DNA from: Cytophagales bacterium
GTDB lineage: Bacteria; Bacteroidota; Bacteroidia; Cytophagales; Spirosomataceae
Reading direction: 5' to 3'
NCBI GenBank assembly: GCA_024742395.1
Contig: JANSYO010000012.1
Coordinates: 1 to 64,000 of the forward strand
DNA length: 64,000 nucleotides
Below the pieces are notes generated by a model. The model was not told where the DNA came from, did no database searches, and saw only the letters and a program-made list of their open reading frames with translations. Below are positions 16,941-26,094 of this stretch, in pieces. Numbering within the stretch: the first letter of the stretch is position 1; each line of letters begins with the position of its first letter. Both the position numbers and the translations under genes were made by a program.

Positions 16941-18347
16941 ATGGATTTTGATGTAATTGTGATAGGATCTGGGCCGGGAGGATACGTAGCGGCTATTCGT
17001 GCAGCTCAGTTAGGCAAAAAAGTTGCCATTATTGAGAAATATAATGTGCTGGGCGGTACCTGTCTAAATGTAGGCTGTATACCTTCAAAAGCTCTTTTAG
17101 ACTCATCTGAGCATTTTCACAATGCTACTCATCACTTTGCAGATCACGGAATTGAGATTAAAGCTCCCAAAGCCAATCTCGCCAAAATGATTGGTCGTAA
17201 AAACGAGGTCGTGACAAAAATGAACGCGGGTGTTGAGTTTTTAATGAAAAAAAACAAGATTACCGTTTTTAATGGTTTCGGTTCTTTCGTTGACAAAAAC
17301 ACCGTTAAAATTGCGAAAGAAGACGGCAGCGAAGAGAAGATATCAGGGACAGATGTCATAATTGCCACCGGTTCAAAACCATTGATTTTGCCATTCATGA
17401 ACTTTGATGGCAAAAGAATAATCACCTCTACAGAAGCTCTTAATTTACCGGAAATTCCTAAACATCTTTTGGTTATTGGAGCCGGGGTTATCGGTGCTGA
17501 ATTAGGTTCAGTGTATGGTAGATTAGGCTCTAAAGTCACTTTTATAGAATTTGCGGGCAGCATGATTCCGACAATGGACGGAACCATGGGCAAGGAACTT
17601 CAGAAGTCTTTGAAAAAACAAATCGGTGCTGAATTCAATTTCAACACCAAAGTGACAAATATTGAGAATAAAGGAAAAGAAGTAGAAGTTACCGCACAAG
17701 ATAAAAATGGCGAAACAGTGACTTTCAGCGGCGACTATTGCCTTGTATCAATAGGAAGAAGACCTTATACAGATAATTTAAACCTGGAAGCTGCCGGTTT
17801 AACTACGGATGATCGTGGCAGAATAGCCATAGATGAGCATACTCTTGAAACCTCGGTAAAAGGCATATATGCCATAGGTGACGTAATCAGAGGAGCCATG
17901 CTGGCTCATAAGGCAGAAGAAGAGGGTGTTTTAGTAGCCGAAACTATTGCGGGTCAAAAACCACATATCCATTACAATCTAATTCCCGGAGTGGTTTATA
18001 CCTGGCCGGAAGTTGCCTCTGTAGGTGCCACTGAAGAAGAGTTAAAAGCTAGTGGAAAAGCATTTAAAACTGGCAAATTCAGTTATAAAGCATTAGGAAG
18101 AGCTACAGCCAGTGGTGATACAGATGGCTTAGTTAAAATATTGGCTGATAAAGAAACAGATGAAGTTTTAGGTATGCATATCATTGGTGCACGTGCAGCT
18201 GATATGATTGCTGAAGGTGTTACAGCAATGGAATTCAGAGCCAGTGCTGAAGATCTGGGAAGAATTTCTCACGCACATCCTACTTATATGGAGGCAGTTA
18301 AAGAAGCTGCTTTGGCAGCAACGGATAACAGATCTATCCATTCTTAG
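16941..18347 (+). CDS. lpdA: Dihydrolipoyl dehydrogenase (E3)
   Basis: 468 residues. This FAD flavoprotein reoxidises dihydrolipoyl-E2 with NAD+. Seen are the N-terminal FAD-binding GSGPGGYVAAIRAAQLG, the redox disulfide GGTCLNVGCIPSK, the NAD-binding GAGVIGAELGSVYGRLG, the second FAD motif YAIGDV, and the C-terminal dimer/active-site segment HAHPTYMEAVKEAAL with the catalytic His-Glu pair. Length is normal. As last gene of sucA-sucB-lpd it should serve the 2-oxoglutarate complex, but one E3 often also serves the pyruvate and branched-chain complexes. A strong terminator follows 30 bp after the stop. Confidence 0.97.
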   Translation: MDFDVIVIGSGPGGYVAAIRAAQLGKKVAIIEKYNVLGGTCLNVGCIPSKALLDSSEHFHNATHHFADHGIEIKAPKANLAKMIGRKNEVVTKMNAGVEFLMKKNKITVFNGFGSFVDKNTVKIAKEDGSEEKISGTDVIIATGSKPLILPFMNFDGKRIITSTEALNLPEIPKHLLVIGAGVIGAELGSVYGRLGSKVTFIEFAGSMIPTMDGTMGKELQKSLKKQIGAEFNFNTKVTNIENKGKEVEVTAQDKNGETVTFSGDYCLVSIGRRPYTDNLNLEAAGLTTDDRGRIAIDEHTLETSVKGIYAIGDVIRGAMLAHKAEEEGVLVAETIAGQKPHIHYNLIPGVVYTWPEVASVGATEEELKASGKAFKTGKFSYKALGRATASGDTDGLVKILADKETDEVLGMHIIGARAADMIAEGVTAMEFRASAEDLGRISHAHPTYMEAVKEAALAATDNRSIHS

Positions 18348-18377
18348 AAGATATAGAAAGAATTAGTATAGTAATAG

Positions 18378-18415
18378 ACCAGATGAATCCTTTGATCGAA
18401 TTCATCTGGTTTTTC
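18378..18415 (+). terminator. Terminator of the suc operon
   Basis: ACCAGATGAAT (18378-18388) pairs perfectly with ATTCATCTGGT (18400-18410) across an 11-base loop and is followed by a T-rich run (TTTTCTTTTT). Confidence 0.88.
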
Positions 18416-18459
18416 TTTTTATATACCCTATCTTACATTGTTAAAATTTAACCTAATTA

Positions 18460-19614
18460 ATGCCTAAACTTCCACTCTCTTTTCTCAAAAGAGCAGCATT
18501 TGCATTACTCTTAGTAAGCGTAGCCTGTGTAGACCCCTATTTAAAGACATTCACAAGTAATACAGATATTTTCATCGTAGATGCAGTATTAACTAACAGC
18601 ACTTCAGGCAACTACGTTTATCTTTTAGAATCCAGCACCGGCGATGGTTCTGTAAGCACCTTTTTACCAGTCTCAGGAGCTGATGTTAGAGTGTTAATAA
18701 ACGATACTGAAACTGTCTCCCTTAACGAAGTCAAAAGTGGATACTTCCTTTTTCCAGATGGCTTTAGAGGAGAAACCGGCAACAGTTATAAGCTTCAGTT
18801 TACAGCCAAAGGCCAGGAGTTTGAGTCAAAAACGCAGATTCTACCTGAAGAAAATAAGATTCAGAACGTTTACCACGAATTCTTCCCCGAAGGTTTAAAA
18901 GACATAGAAGGGAAAGTAAGCCCATCTCAAAGAATCTATGTTGACTTTCAGGATCCCGCAGATTCTAAAGATTATTACATGTGGGATTGGACACTCTATG
19001 AAGAGCAATTCTGGTGCAAAACCTGTACAGATGGTTATTACTACAGAGATGCTTCAACTCCTCCATTGGGTGAATGTCGTGAAATCAGGTTTAGAAGAGG
19101 TAAATATGATTACAACTGTGATTCAAGATGCTGGGACATCATTAAGAATGAGAAAGTAAATATCTTGAAAGATGACTTTTCCAATGGCCAATTAGTAACA
19201 GGAAGGTTAGCTGCTGAGATACCCATTTACCAATTAATTGGCTCACTGATTGAGATCAGACAACTCAAGATTAATAAATCGACTTATGACTATCTAAATC
19301 TGGTACAATCTCAAGGTCAAAATACCGGAGGATTAGCAGATACGCCACCCGCTTCTTTGGCTGGCAATGTCAGCAGTACTTCAGACATTAACCAGCCCGT
19401 GGCCGGTTTCTTTATTGTAGGTTCTGTGGATACAAAAATGTATTGGCTAGACAAAACAGATGTACCAGCAGGCACAAGTTTCATAGGTTTATTAGGAGAC
19501 GGCAGAAGGCCAAATCCTGAACCCGCAAGCATGGATACTACAAGACCTCCAATGGCTCCTTGTACAGATAGTCCTGAAAGAACTAAAACTAAACCACTAG
19601 GCTGGATAAACTGA
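18460..19614 (+). CDS. DUF4249 family lipoprotein
   Basis: 384 residues. A lipoprotein signal peptide with lipobox VSVAC (Cys ~23) is followed by the DUF4249 beginning, in which a beta-rich domain carries a VDAVLTN-type strand. Mid-protein cysteines are arranged WCKTC (~183), GEC (~205), then NCDSRC-W-D (~216-225); a GGLADTPP motif lies near the end. DUF4249 proteins are Bacteroidota surface lipoproteins of unknown function that often sit beside TonB-dependent receptors. Here the receptor starts 15 bp downstream and a second DUF4249 gene follows it, so the three probably form one outer-membrane uptake or receptor complex. The substrate is not deducible. Confidence 0.85.
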   Translation: MPKLPLSFLKRAAFALLLVSVACVDPYLKTFTSNTDIFIVDAVLTNSTSGNYVYLLESSTGDGSVSTFLPVSGADVRVLINDTETVSLNEVKSGYFLFPDGFRGETGNSYKLQFTAKGQEFESKTQILPEENKIQNVYHEFFPEGLKDIEGKVSPSQRIYVDFQDPADSKDYYMWDWTLYEEQFWCKTCTDGYYYRDASTPPLGECREIRFRRGKYDYNCDSRCWDIIKNEKVNILKDDFSNGQLVTGRLAAEIPIYQLIGSLIEIRQLKINKSTYDYLNLVQSQGQNTGGLADTPPASLAGNVSSTSDINQPVAGFFIVGSVDTKMYWLDKTDVPAGTSFIGLLGDGRRPNPEPASMDTTRPPMAPCTDSPERTKTKPLGWIN

Positions 19615-19629
19615 CCTGACTCTAACACC

Positions 19630-22011
19630 ATGAGAAGTATACTAACTTACATATTCATTCTTTTTTCTTCAGTCTGCTGGGCTCAGCAAACCTTTGTATT
19701 AGAAGGAACTGTCAAGGATAGCCTGGATGGAGAACCACTTATTGGAGCCACTATTACGATTGATTATGGTGATCAAACAGACTACGTAGACGAAAAAGGA
19801 AAATTTACTTTTGTTCTACCTCGAAATGAGGTTACTATGGTCATCAGGTTTGTTGGCTACGTTCCGTACAGAAGAAATGTAAAATTACCAGCACGTAACC
19901 TGGATATCAAATTGGTTCGGGTTGAGAATCAACTTCAAGAGGTCATTGTAAATGGTTTAGGAAGTGAAACCGTAAAAAGACCCGTTTTAGGCGTTAGCAC
20001 CTTAAGCGTAAAGGCCATAGAGAAACTCCCTACAGCTTTAGGTGAAGTGGATATCTTAAAGGGATTACAAATGCTGCCTGGCATTTCAAGTGTGGGAGAA
20101 GCTTCAAACGGCGTTAACGTACGAGGCGGAACTACCGACCAGAATCTATTTTTACTGGAGGATGGCCCTATATTTAACCCTACCCACATGTTTGGATTAT
20201 TCTCCGCATTTCCTTCAGATGCCATATCAAGTTTTGATTTATACAAAGGAAATGTACCCGCTCGTTTTGGAGGAAGAGCCGCAGCTGTTCTTGATATTAA
20301 ACTAGCCAATCCCGATCTCAGCAAATTCAAAATGCAGGGAGGAATAAGTGTCGTGTCTAACAAACTAAAAGTAGAAGTCCCGATTATCAAGAACAAAATG
20401 GGATTAATGATAGCTGGAAGAGGGGCTTTCAATGATTTCCTATTCCCCATTGTTTCAGATCAATTAAGAGATTTGAAAGCGAAATTTGGAGATGGTGCTG
20501 CTAAACTCTTTTATCAAATTAACAACAAACATACCCTTTCTCTGACATCTTATTACAGTTATGATTTCTTTCAAACAGAAATGCTGGGTACTATAGGAAA
20601 TATAAATGCCTCTGCTTCTCAATATCAGTATTCTACAGCTAATTTCACCGGAAAATGGTTTTGGGCTTTGAGTGATAAGGCCAATATTCAAACTACATTA
20701 GTGAGTTCATATTACCAGCCAAATACCCTTCTGCCGGAAACTAACAGCGACAATACCGTAAGAATAGAACAATCTGTAGATTACAAACAAGCTAAAACCA
20801 ACTTGAACATTTACAGCGGCAAACATAATATTGAGGCCGGGCTAGATGTCGTACGATATTCCATTAATCCGGGAAATATAAATCCGGGAACCAGTACTAG
20901 TGTTTTGCCTATTGCAACGCCCATTGAAAACGGTGTGGAGCTGGGTGCCAGTATCGAAGATGTGATTGAATTCTCAGACAGGCTGAGTATGTCATTAGGC
21001 ATGAGATATTCTCGTTTTCTTGGCCTTGGCCCCTCTGAAGTAAGACTTTATACTGAAAATGAATCTAGAGAAGAAAGCACTGTAACCGATATTTTAACAT
21101 ACGGTAAAGGCGAAGTTTCACAATCTTATGGTGGTTTTGAACCAAGAGCTGGTCTACGATATTCTTTGGGTAAAAACAGTAGTCTAAAGATGGGTTATAA
21201 CATGGCTCGTCAATATTTGCAAATAGTTTCAAACACCACTACGCCAATCCCTACTTCCAGATGGAAACTATCTGACCCCAACATACAGCCACAGGTTAGT
21301 CAATTGTATTCTATTGGCTATTTTAAAGACACTCGAGGAAATGTTCTTGAGCTCTCCACAGAGCTTTATTATCGTCATACCCAAAACATCATTGATTATA
21401 AACCAGGTGCCGATTTTCTTCTTAATTCTACCCCAGAAACCGAAATTCTTCAAGGAGAAAACAAATCTTATGGTATAGAATTAATGGTTTCTAAAAAGAA
21501 AGGTGAGTTTACCGGATGGCTAAATTACACCTATGCCCGTTCATTAAATCAGGTCGATGAAGGCCCTGCTTTAGACCAAAGAATTAATTTTGGGCAATGG
21601 TATGCGGCTAACTACGACCGCCCCCATACCGTTAATGCCTCCTTGGTAATTAATCAGGGGGAGCATCATGACTTCTCCTTCATATTTACATACTCTACCG
21701 GCAGGCCGTTTACCTCGCCACAAGGATACATTTCTTATTCCAATCAGATATTACCTTTCTATTTTAACAGAAACGATGTCAGATTACCAGATTATCATAG
21801 ATTAGACTTCGCCTGGAATATATATAACCCAAAGCTCAGAAATAAAAAGTTTAAAGGAAATTTTGCCTTTTCAGTGTACAACCTTTATGGCAGAAAAAAT
21901 GCATACTCAGTGTTCTTCAGATCTGAAGGTAATAAACTCAACCCATACAAACTCACTATTTTTGGTTCTCCAATAGTTTCTCTGGCCTATAAATTCACCT
22001 TTAATCATTAA
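19630..22011 (+). CDS. TonB-dependent receptor with N-terminal carboxypeptidase-like domain
   Basis: 793 residues. Signal peptide 1-18 (ending CWAQQ), CarboxypepD_reg-like domain ~22-100 (DGEPLIGATITIDYGD), plug domain ~115-225 (GVNVRGGTTDQNLFLLEDG), then a 22-strand-type beta-barrel ending LAYKFTFNH. The start of the N-terminal region lacks the separate signalling (STN) domain of transducers. These receptors import large or scarce ligands energised by TonB-ExbBD. It lies between two DUF4249 lipoproteins, spaced 15 and 30 bp, which are the likely surface partners (an arrangement analogous to, but not homologous with, SusC/SusD). The barrel is shorter than SusC proteins (~1000 residues), so this is not a typical polysaccharide-utilisation porin. 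Confidence 0.92.
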   Translation: MRSILTYIFILFSSVCWAQQTFVLEGTVKDSLDGEPLIGATITIDYGDQTDYVDEKGKFTFVLPRNEVTMVIRFVGYVPYRRNVKLPARNLDIKLVRVENQLQEVIVNGLGSETVKRPVLGVSTLSVKAIEKLPTALGEVDILKGLQMLPGISSVGEASNGVNVRGGTTDQNLFLLEDGPIFNPTHMFGLFSAFPSDAISSFDLYKGNVPARFGGRAAAVLDIKLANPDLSKFKMQGGISVVSNKLKVEVPIIKNKMGLMIAGRGAFNDFLFPIVSDQLRDLKAKFGDGAAKLFYQINNKHTLSLTSYYSYDFFQTEMLGTIGNINASASQYQYSTANFTGKWFWALSDKANIQTTLVSSYYQPNTLLPETNSDNTVRIEQSVDYKQAKTNLNIYSGKHNIEAGLDVVRYSINPGNINPGTSTSVLPIATPIENGVELGASIEDVIEFSDRLSMSLGMRYSRFLGLGPSEVRLYTENESREESTVTDILTYGKGEVSQSYGGFEPRAGLRYSLGKNSSLKMGYNMARQYLQIVSNTTTPIPTSRWKLSDPNIQPQVSQLYSIGYFKDTRGNVLELSTELYYRHTQNIIDYKPGADFLLNSTPETEILQGENKSYGIELMVSKKKGEFTGWLNYTYARSLNQVDEGPALDQRINFGQWYAANYDRPHTVNASLVINQGEHHDFSFIFTYSTGRPFTSPQGYISYSNQILPFYFNRNDVRLPDYHRLDFAWNIYNPKLRNKKFKGNFAFSVYNLYGRKNAYSVFFRSEGNKLNPYKLTIFGSPIVSLAYKFTFNH

Positions 22012-22041
22012 ATAAAGTTTTGAGATAAACGTATTGTATAC

Positions 22042-23190
22042 ATGACAAGGGTAACTGCAAGGCTGGCTCTAACTTTGATGCTCTTGTCATTTTCTTGTGT
22101 TCTACCTTACGATAAACCTCTTTTGGGTAAACAAGATGTCTTCATCGTAGAAGGTATGCTGACCAATATCCCTTCCGAGAATTTTCTTCGAATTTCAATC
22201 GGGATTCCTAATAGTGCTCAGTCAACCACCTTTGATCCTGTTACCGAGGCAAAGCCTGTGATTTTGGTCAACAATCAAGATCAAATTGTGCTTACCGAGC
22301 AAAGGGAAGGTTATTACTTATACCCTCCAGGCTTTAAGGCAGAACCAGGTAAAACGTATCAATTAGAATTTACTACGAAGGATGGGGATAAATTTCAATC
22401 AAGTATTGAGACCCTGCCTCCTTTTACGAAAATTGATTCCATCTACCATCAATTTGATAAAGAGGCTATAGAGCATTTTGGCGAGTTCTCTGCCGGCTAT
22501 AACTTTTGGATTAACACCAAGGATAAGCCGGACACTGAAAACTTCTACAGCTGGGACTGGCGACTATATGAATCTCAAGTTTGGTGCAAACAATGCCCAA
22601 AAATCACTCTATTTTATAAAAGTCAAGAGCCCGATGACCCCGGGGATTGTGTTGTGATTTCAGACATATACAGTCCGGCTTACGACTATCAATGTGACAG
22701 ACCCTGCTGGGATATTTACCCTTCACGAAAGATAAACATCATTGATGACGAACTTACAAATGGTGGCATCATTGAAAAAAGGCCTTTGGCTCAAATACCG
22801 TTTTATCAAAGGCGGCCAGCTCTGCTGGATATTCTGCAATACGGTATCAGTGAAGATTACTACTATTACCTAGGCCTGGTTCAAAATCAAGGGCAACATA
22901 CCGGTGGATTAGCCGACACTCCGCCTATAACTTTGCAGGGCAATGTAAAAAACCTCAACGACCCGAATCATGCCATTGGTGGCTATTTTGTAGTAGCGTC
23001 TCTTGAAAAACAGGCATACTGGTTAGACAAACAAGATGCACCGCTTGAAATTTTCCCTATTGGATTATATAATGGAAGAACTCCAAGACCTGAGCCGCCT
23101 TCATTTGGTGAAAGCAGACCTCCTTTGGCTCCCTGTCTTGAGAGTTTTACCAGAACCGCCATTAAGCCCGAGGGCTGGCAATTACCTTAA
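22042..23190 (+). CDS. DUF4249 family lipoprotein (second copy)
   Basis: 382 residues: signal peptide with lipobox LSFSC (Cys ~19), then the same plan as the first DUF4249 protein. The cysteine pattern is conserved: WCKQC (~180), GDC (~203) and QCDRPC-W-D (~216-222). GQHTGGLADTPP near the C-terminus matches QNTGGLADTPP in the first copy. The pair therefore looks like old tandem paralogues now flanking the receptor, and may form a heterodimer or alternative surface lids. The last four bases overlap the 3' end of the convergent cytochrome gene. Confidence 0.85.
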   Translation: MTRVTARLALTLMLLSFSCVLPYDKPLLGKQDVFIVEGMLTNIPSENFLRISIGIPNSAQSTTFDPVTEAKPVILVNNQDQIVLTEQREGYYLYPPGFKAEPGKTYQLEFTTKDGDKFQSSIETLPPFTKIDSIYHQFDKEAIEHFGEFSAGYNFWINTKDKPDTENFYSWDWRLYESQVWCKQCPKITLFYKSQEPDDPGDCVVISDIYSPAYDYQCDRPCWDIYPSRKINIIDDELTNGGIIEKRPLAQIPFYQRRPALLDILQYGISEDYYYYLGLVQNQGQHTGGLADTPPITLQGNVKNLNDPNHAIGGYFVVASLEKQAYWLDKQDAPLEIFPIGLYNGRTPRPEPPSFGESRPPLAPCLESFTRTAIKPEGWQLP

Positions 23191-25988
23191 ACGCCTGACT
23201 CGAAACCATACAACTTTAGACCCTCCATAATCCAAGGGGCCTTTTCGTCCGAGGCAGTTTGCCTAAAACGTATGTATTTAGAATTTACAGGTTCAAACCT
23301 CATCACATTTGGTGACTCATGTGGTTCTCCCTCCCAAATCTCGACCCATTTTTTCCCATCTTTTGAAGACTCCACAACTAAATTGCGTGGGTGAGTTTTT
23401 AAAGAAGGTTTTCTCTCCTGGTAGCTCCCCTGTCTAATATCCCCCGATCTAAAGTAAAACTCTGTAATAACTTTGGGCTGCGGAAATTCTACCTGAAAAT
23501 ACATTCCGGTAGTTTGAGGCACGCCTGTGGTCCAGCCCTCAAAAGTAAATGCTCCTGAAGGTTCTCCAGTGCCACCTTTTCTGATAGACTCCGCATGACT
23601 GGCTGTAACTTTCCAATCTGAAGAATACATCAATTCGGAAGGTACAGAGGCTTTAAGTGCTTGATACTGGTAAGGTTCGGTTTGTTTTTGAGTAGCTAGT
23701 CTAACTCTTTTCACATCGGCTTCAGAAATTGGGTCAGATTCATTCTCAAACCCGGCTCTGATAAACGAAGCCACAGAAGCCACCCATTCATCTGAATTAT
23801 TGTTCATTGGCACCATCACTACCCCTTCATATGATCTACCCTCAATCTCGCCGGATACACCTCGCAGGATAGCCTTTACAATATAATCAGGATGCGAACG
23901 CACATTTTTATTTCCTACAAAAGAAGGGGCCATCAATCCATCTCCTACTGGTGTACCTCTCCCATCTTTCCCATGACATTGCGAACATAATTCAGTATAA
24001 ATCTTTTGCCCTTCGGCAATCATCGCCTTCTCTTTCTCGCTATGATTCGGGTTACTTCGTCCAAAAAAAGAATGAACCACCGGGGGCTCCAGGATCTGTT
24101 TACCTACCAACTGTACCCCTGCCCCACTATGATTCTGCATTGTTCTTTTGACATCCTCCTCAATTTCCGGAACCAGTAAAACCTTTGCCGTCATCATGGC
24201 CCTCATCGCAACTTCCTCATTGCTATCCTTCATTAATTGGCGGTAATCGTCAGCAAATGATTTATCTCCGTTTTTATATAATGTCTCAGAGACCCACATA
24301 GCCATATTACGCATTCTGTAATGAGGGTCATGCATTAATTCTCTAACCAATTGCGGCTTTAAAGCATGAATACCTTCCAGTACCCAAAGGGCATGAAAGC
24401 GAGGTTCCAAATTATAACTACTTCTTGCTATTGCTTCTAATTGGGGCACTACCGTCTTATCTTGTCTTAAAACCAGCAATTGCTGGGCCTTATCTCTCCA
24501 CCAGCCATTCGGATGGCTAAGATGTTTCACTAAATCTGCCGAGCTCTCCTCAAACATTCTCGGTTGAACTTTATCTCGCTCAAAGTCTTTATGGGTCAGT
24601 CTCCAGATTCGCCCTAAGCCTACAACTTTATCCAGTTGGTATTGCTCAATTTTCGCTCTAAGATAGGATCCTTTTCCAGCCCACTGTCCTTCTTGTATAA
24701 TGCCATGATACATATCTGTAATATACAGACTACCATCCGGAGCGGTAGTCATATCTACCGGCCTAAAAAGCGGATCTGTTGACCGAATAAACTCAGCCTC
24801 ATCTTTTTGATATACATTTTTAAGTGTAATTAATCCCTCCTTTTTGTCCTGTGTAATTCTTCTAACAATTCGTGCCACCGGCTCACCATAGAAGTATTCA
24901 CCATAAAGCTCAGCAGGTAGTTTATTACCTCTGTATACATCATTTCCTGCTGCACCTGTCACTCTATTCAAGGAGCCCTCGCCTTCTCTCACGGCACGCA
25001 TGCCAGCCTGCATATCCGCAATTTTCACTGCAGATCCGTAAGGCACCTCGAAACCTTCTTCCAGACTTCCCTCTTTTACTACGTAGTCACCGTAATGAAT
25101 TGGAAATTGGAAATAACTGGGAATACCACTTGCACCTCCCTGAAACCAAAGCTTTCCATCATCATCATGTGTAACACCCCATTGGCCATGATTAGACCCC
25201 GTATTTTCTCTCAATACGCCTTCAGGTGTCCATCGTACTCTGAATGGATTTACCGTGCTATATAGCCAATTATCCATGCCCCAGTACATAAAAGCTTGCT
25301 GGTGTTCCACATTACCAGAGCGACCATAATTATCACAGAAAAACTCCTTCTTATCGGCGTGGCCGTCACCATCTGTATCGATATATTTATACACCACATC
25401 CTGATTTGACTCCATAGTCAAAATACAATCAGGCCCAAAAGGCAAAACAAATCTTGGAAACACCAAACGATCAACAAACATCCCGCCTGTTTCATAGACA
25501 CCATCGTTGTCTTTGTCTTCCCATCTGGAGATCCCTGAAATGGGCTCCAATGTGCCATCGGAGTCGGCGGTAAGCATATAACTACGGAGCTCAAGTACAT
25601 ACATTCTACCGTTGCCATCAAAAGAGATGGCTCCTGGTTGCTGAATCTGTGGTTCGGTTAAGACCGGCTCCATACCATAGCCATCCATCATGACAAACTT
25701 GGACTGCTGCTCTTCTACTGAAAGTGGTAAAACAGGTGGTTTAGGCTCCAAGTCTATCCCTTTCCAATAAGCCTGAGTAGTATCTGCCGTTTCTGGCAAA
25801 GGGATAATCGGATACCCTTCTTTTGTCTTTTGAACTATATCCTGCTTTACTTCTATATGAGCTTTTGCGGTATCCTCAGTATTGTTTTCAGAAGTGTTTT
25901 TTGAGCCAGGTTTTTGGCATTGCCAAAGCAAAAAAGGAAGAAGGCTCAAAACGCCGGCAAGTTTTGATGTTAGCTTAGGTTTATACAT
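23187..25988 (-). CDS. Membrane-bound dehydrogenase-like lipoprotein: beta-propeller, HEAT repeats, cytochrome c, discoidin domain
   Basis: 933 residues. An N-terminal hydrophobic segment ends at Cys24 (LLWQC, an atypical lipobox). Residues ~85-450 form a six-bladed-type propeller with DKDNDGVYE and DTDGDGHADKKE calcium-like loops; ~465-620 are HEAT-like helices; ~655-745 carry a c-type haem motif CSQCH followed by a downstream MVPM ligand candidate; ~780-930 are a discoidin-like beta-sandwich. This matches the PVC-type haem-binding dehydrogenase families abundant in Planctomycetes, Verrucomicrobia and some Bacteroidota, thought to oxidise sugars or alcohols in the periplasm. The substrate is unknown. 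It is probably monocistronic: genes on both sides are separate or convergent. Confidence 0.85.
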   Translation of the reverse strand: MYKPKLTSKLAGVLSLLPFLLWQCQKPGSKNTSENNTEDTAKAHIEVKQDIVQKTKEGYPIIPLPETADTTQAYWKGIDLEPKPPVLPLSVEEQQSKFVMMDGYGMEPVLTEPQIQQPGAISFDGNGRMYVLELRSYMLTADSDGTLEPISGISRWEDKDNDGVYETGGMFVDRLVFPRFVLPFGPDCILTMESNQDVVYKYIDTDGDGHADKKEFFCDNYGRSGNVEHQQAFMYWGMDNWLYSTVNPFRVRWTPEGVLRENTGSNHGQWGVTHDDDGKLWFQGGASGIPSYFQFPIHYGDYVVKEGSLEEGFEVPYGSAVKIADMQAGMRAVREGEGSLNRVTGAAGNDVYRGNKLPAELYGEYFYGEPVARIVRRITQDKKEGLITLKNVYQKDEAEFIRSTDPLFRPVDMTTAPDGSLYITDMYHGIIQEGQWAGKGSYLRAKIEQYQLDKVVGLGRIWRLTHKDFERDKVQPRMFEESSADLVKHLSHPNGWWRDKAQQLLVLRQDKTVVPQLEAIARSSYNLEPRFHALWVLEGIHALKPQLVRELMHDPHYRMRNMAMWVSETLYKNGDKSFADDYRQLMKDSNEEVAMRAMMTAKVLLVPEIEEDVKRTMQNHSGAGVQLVGKQILEPPVVHSFFGRSNPNHSEKEKAMIAEGQKIYTELCSQCHGKDGRGTPVGDGLMAPSFVGNKNVRSHPDYIVKAILRGVSGEIEGRSYEGVVMVPMNNNSDEWVASVASFIRAGFENESDPISEADVKRVRLATQKQTEPYQYQALKASVPSELMYSSDWKVTASHAESIRKGGTGEPSGAFTFEGWTTGVPQTTGMYFQVEFPQPKVITEFYFRSGDIRQGSYQERKPSLKTHPRNLVVESSKDGKKWVEIWEGEPHESPNVMRFEPVNSKYIRFRQTASDEKAPWIMEGLKLYGFESGV

Positions 25989-26029
25989 TTAGGTATTTTA
26001 ATTTCAATAGGTTAAGCAAATTATACGCA

Positions 26030-26059
26030 AAAGGCCAATGATTCAAACCATTGGCCTTT
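26030..26059 (-). terminator. Terminator downstream of the coiled-coil membrane gene pair
   Basis: AAAGGCCAATG (26030-26040) and CATTGGCCTTT (26049-26059) form a perfect 11-bp stem with an 8-base loop. Read on the minus strand the stem ends in a short T-run. It lies 35 bases after the stop of the 445-residue gene. Confidence 0.75.
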
Positions 26060-26094
26060 GTATAGACAAAAACTACCTTTTCTAATGACGAGTG

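Noticed and set aside
23289-23300. GGTTCAAACC resembling a tRNA T-loop.
   Set aside because: It lies within the conserved C-terminal domain of the cytochrome gene and no acceptor stem or anticodon arm surrounds it. No tRNA or rRNA gene was found in the window.
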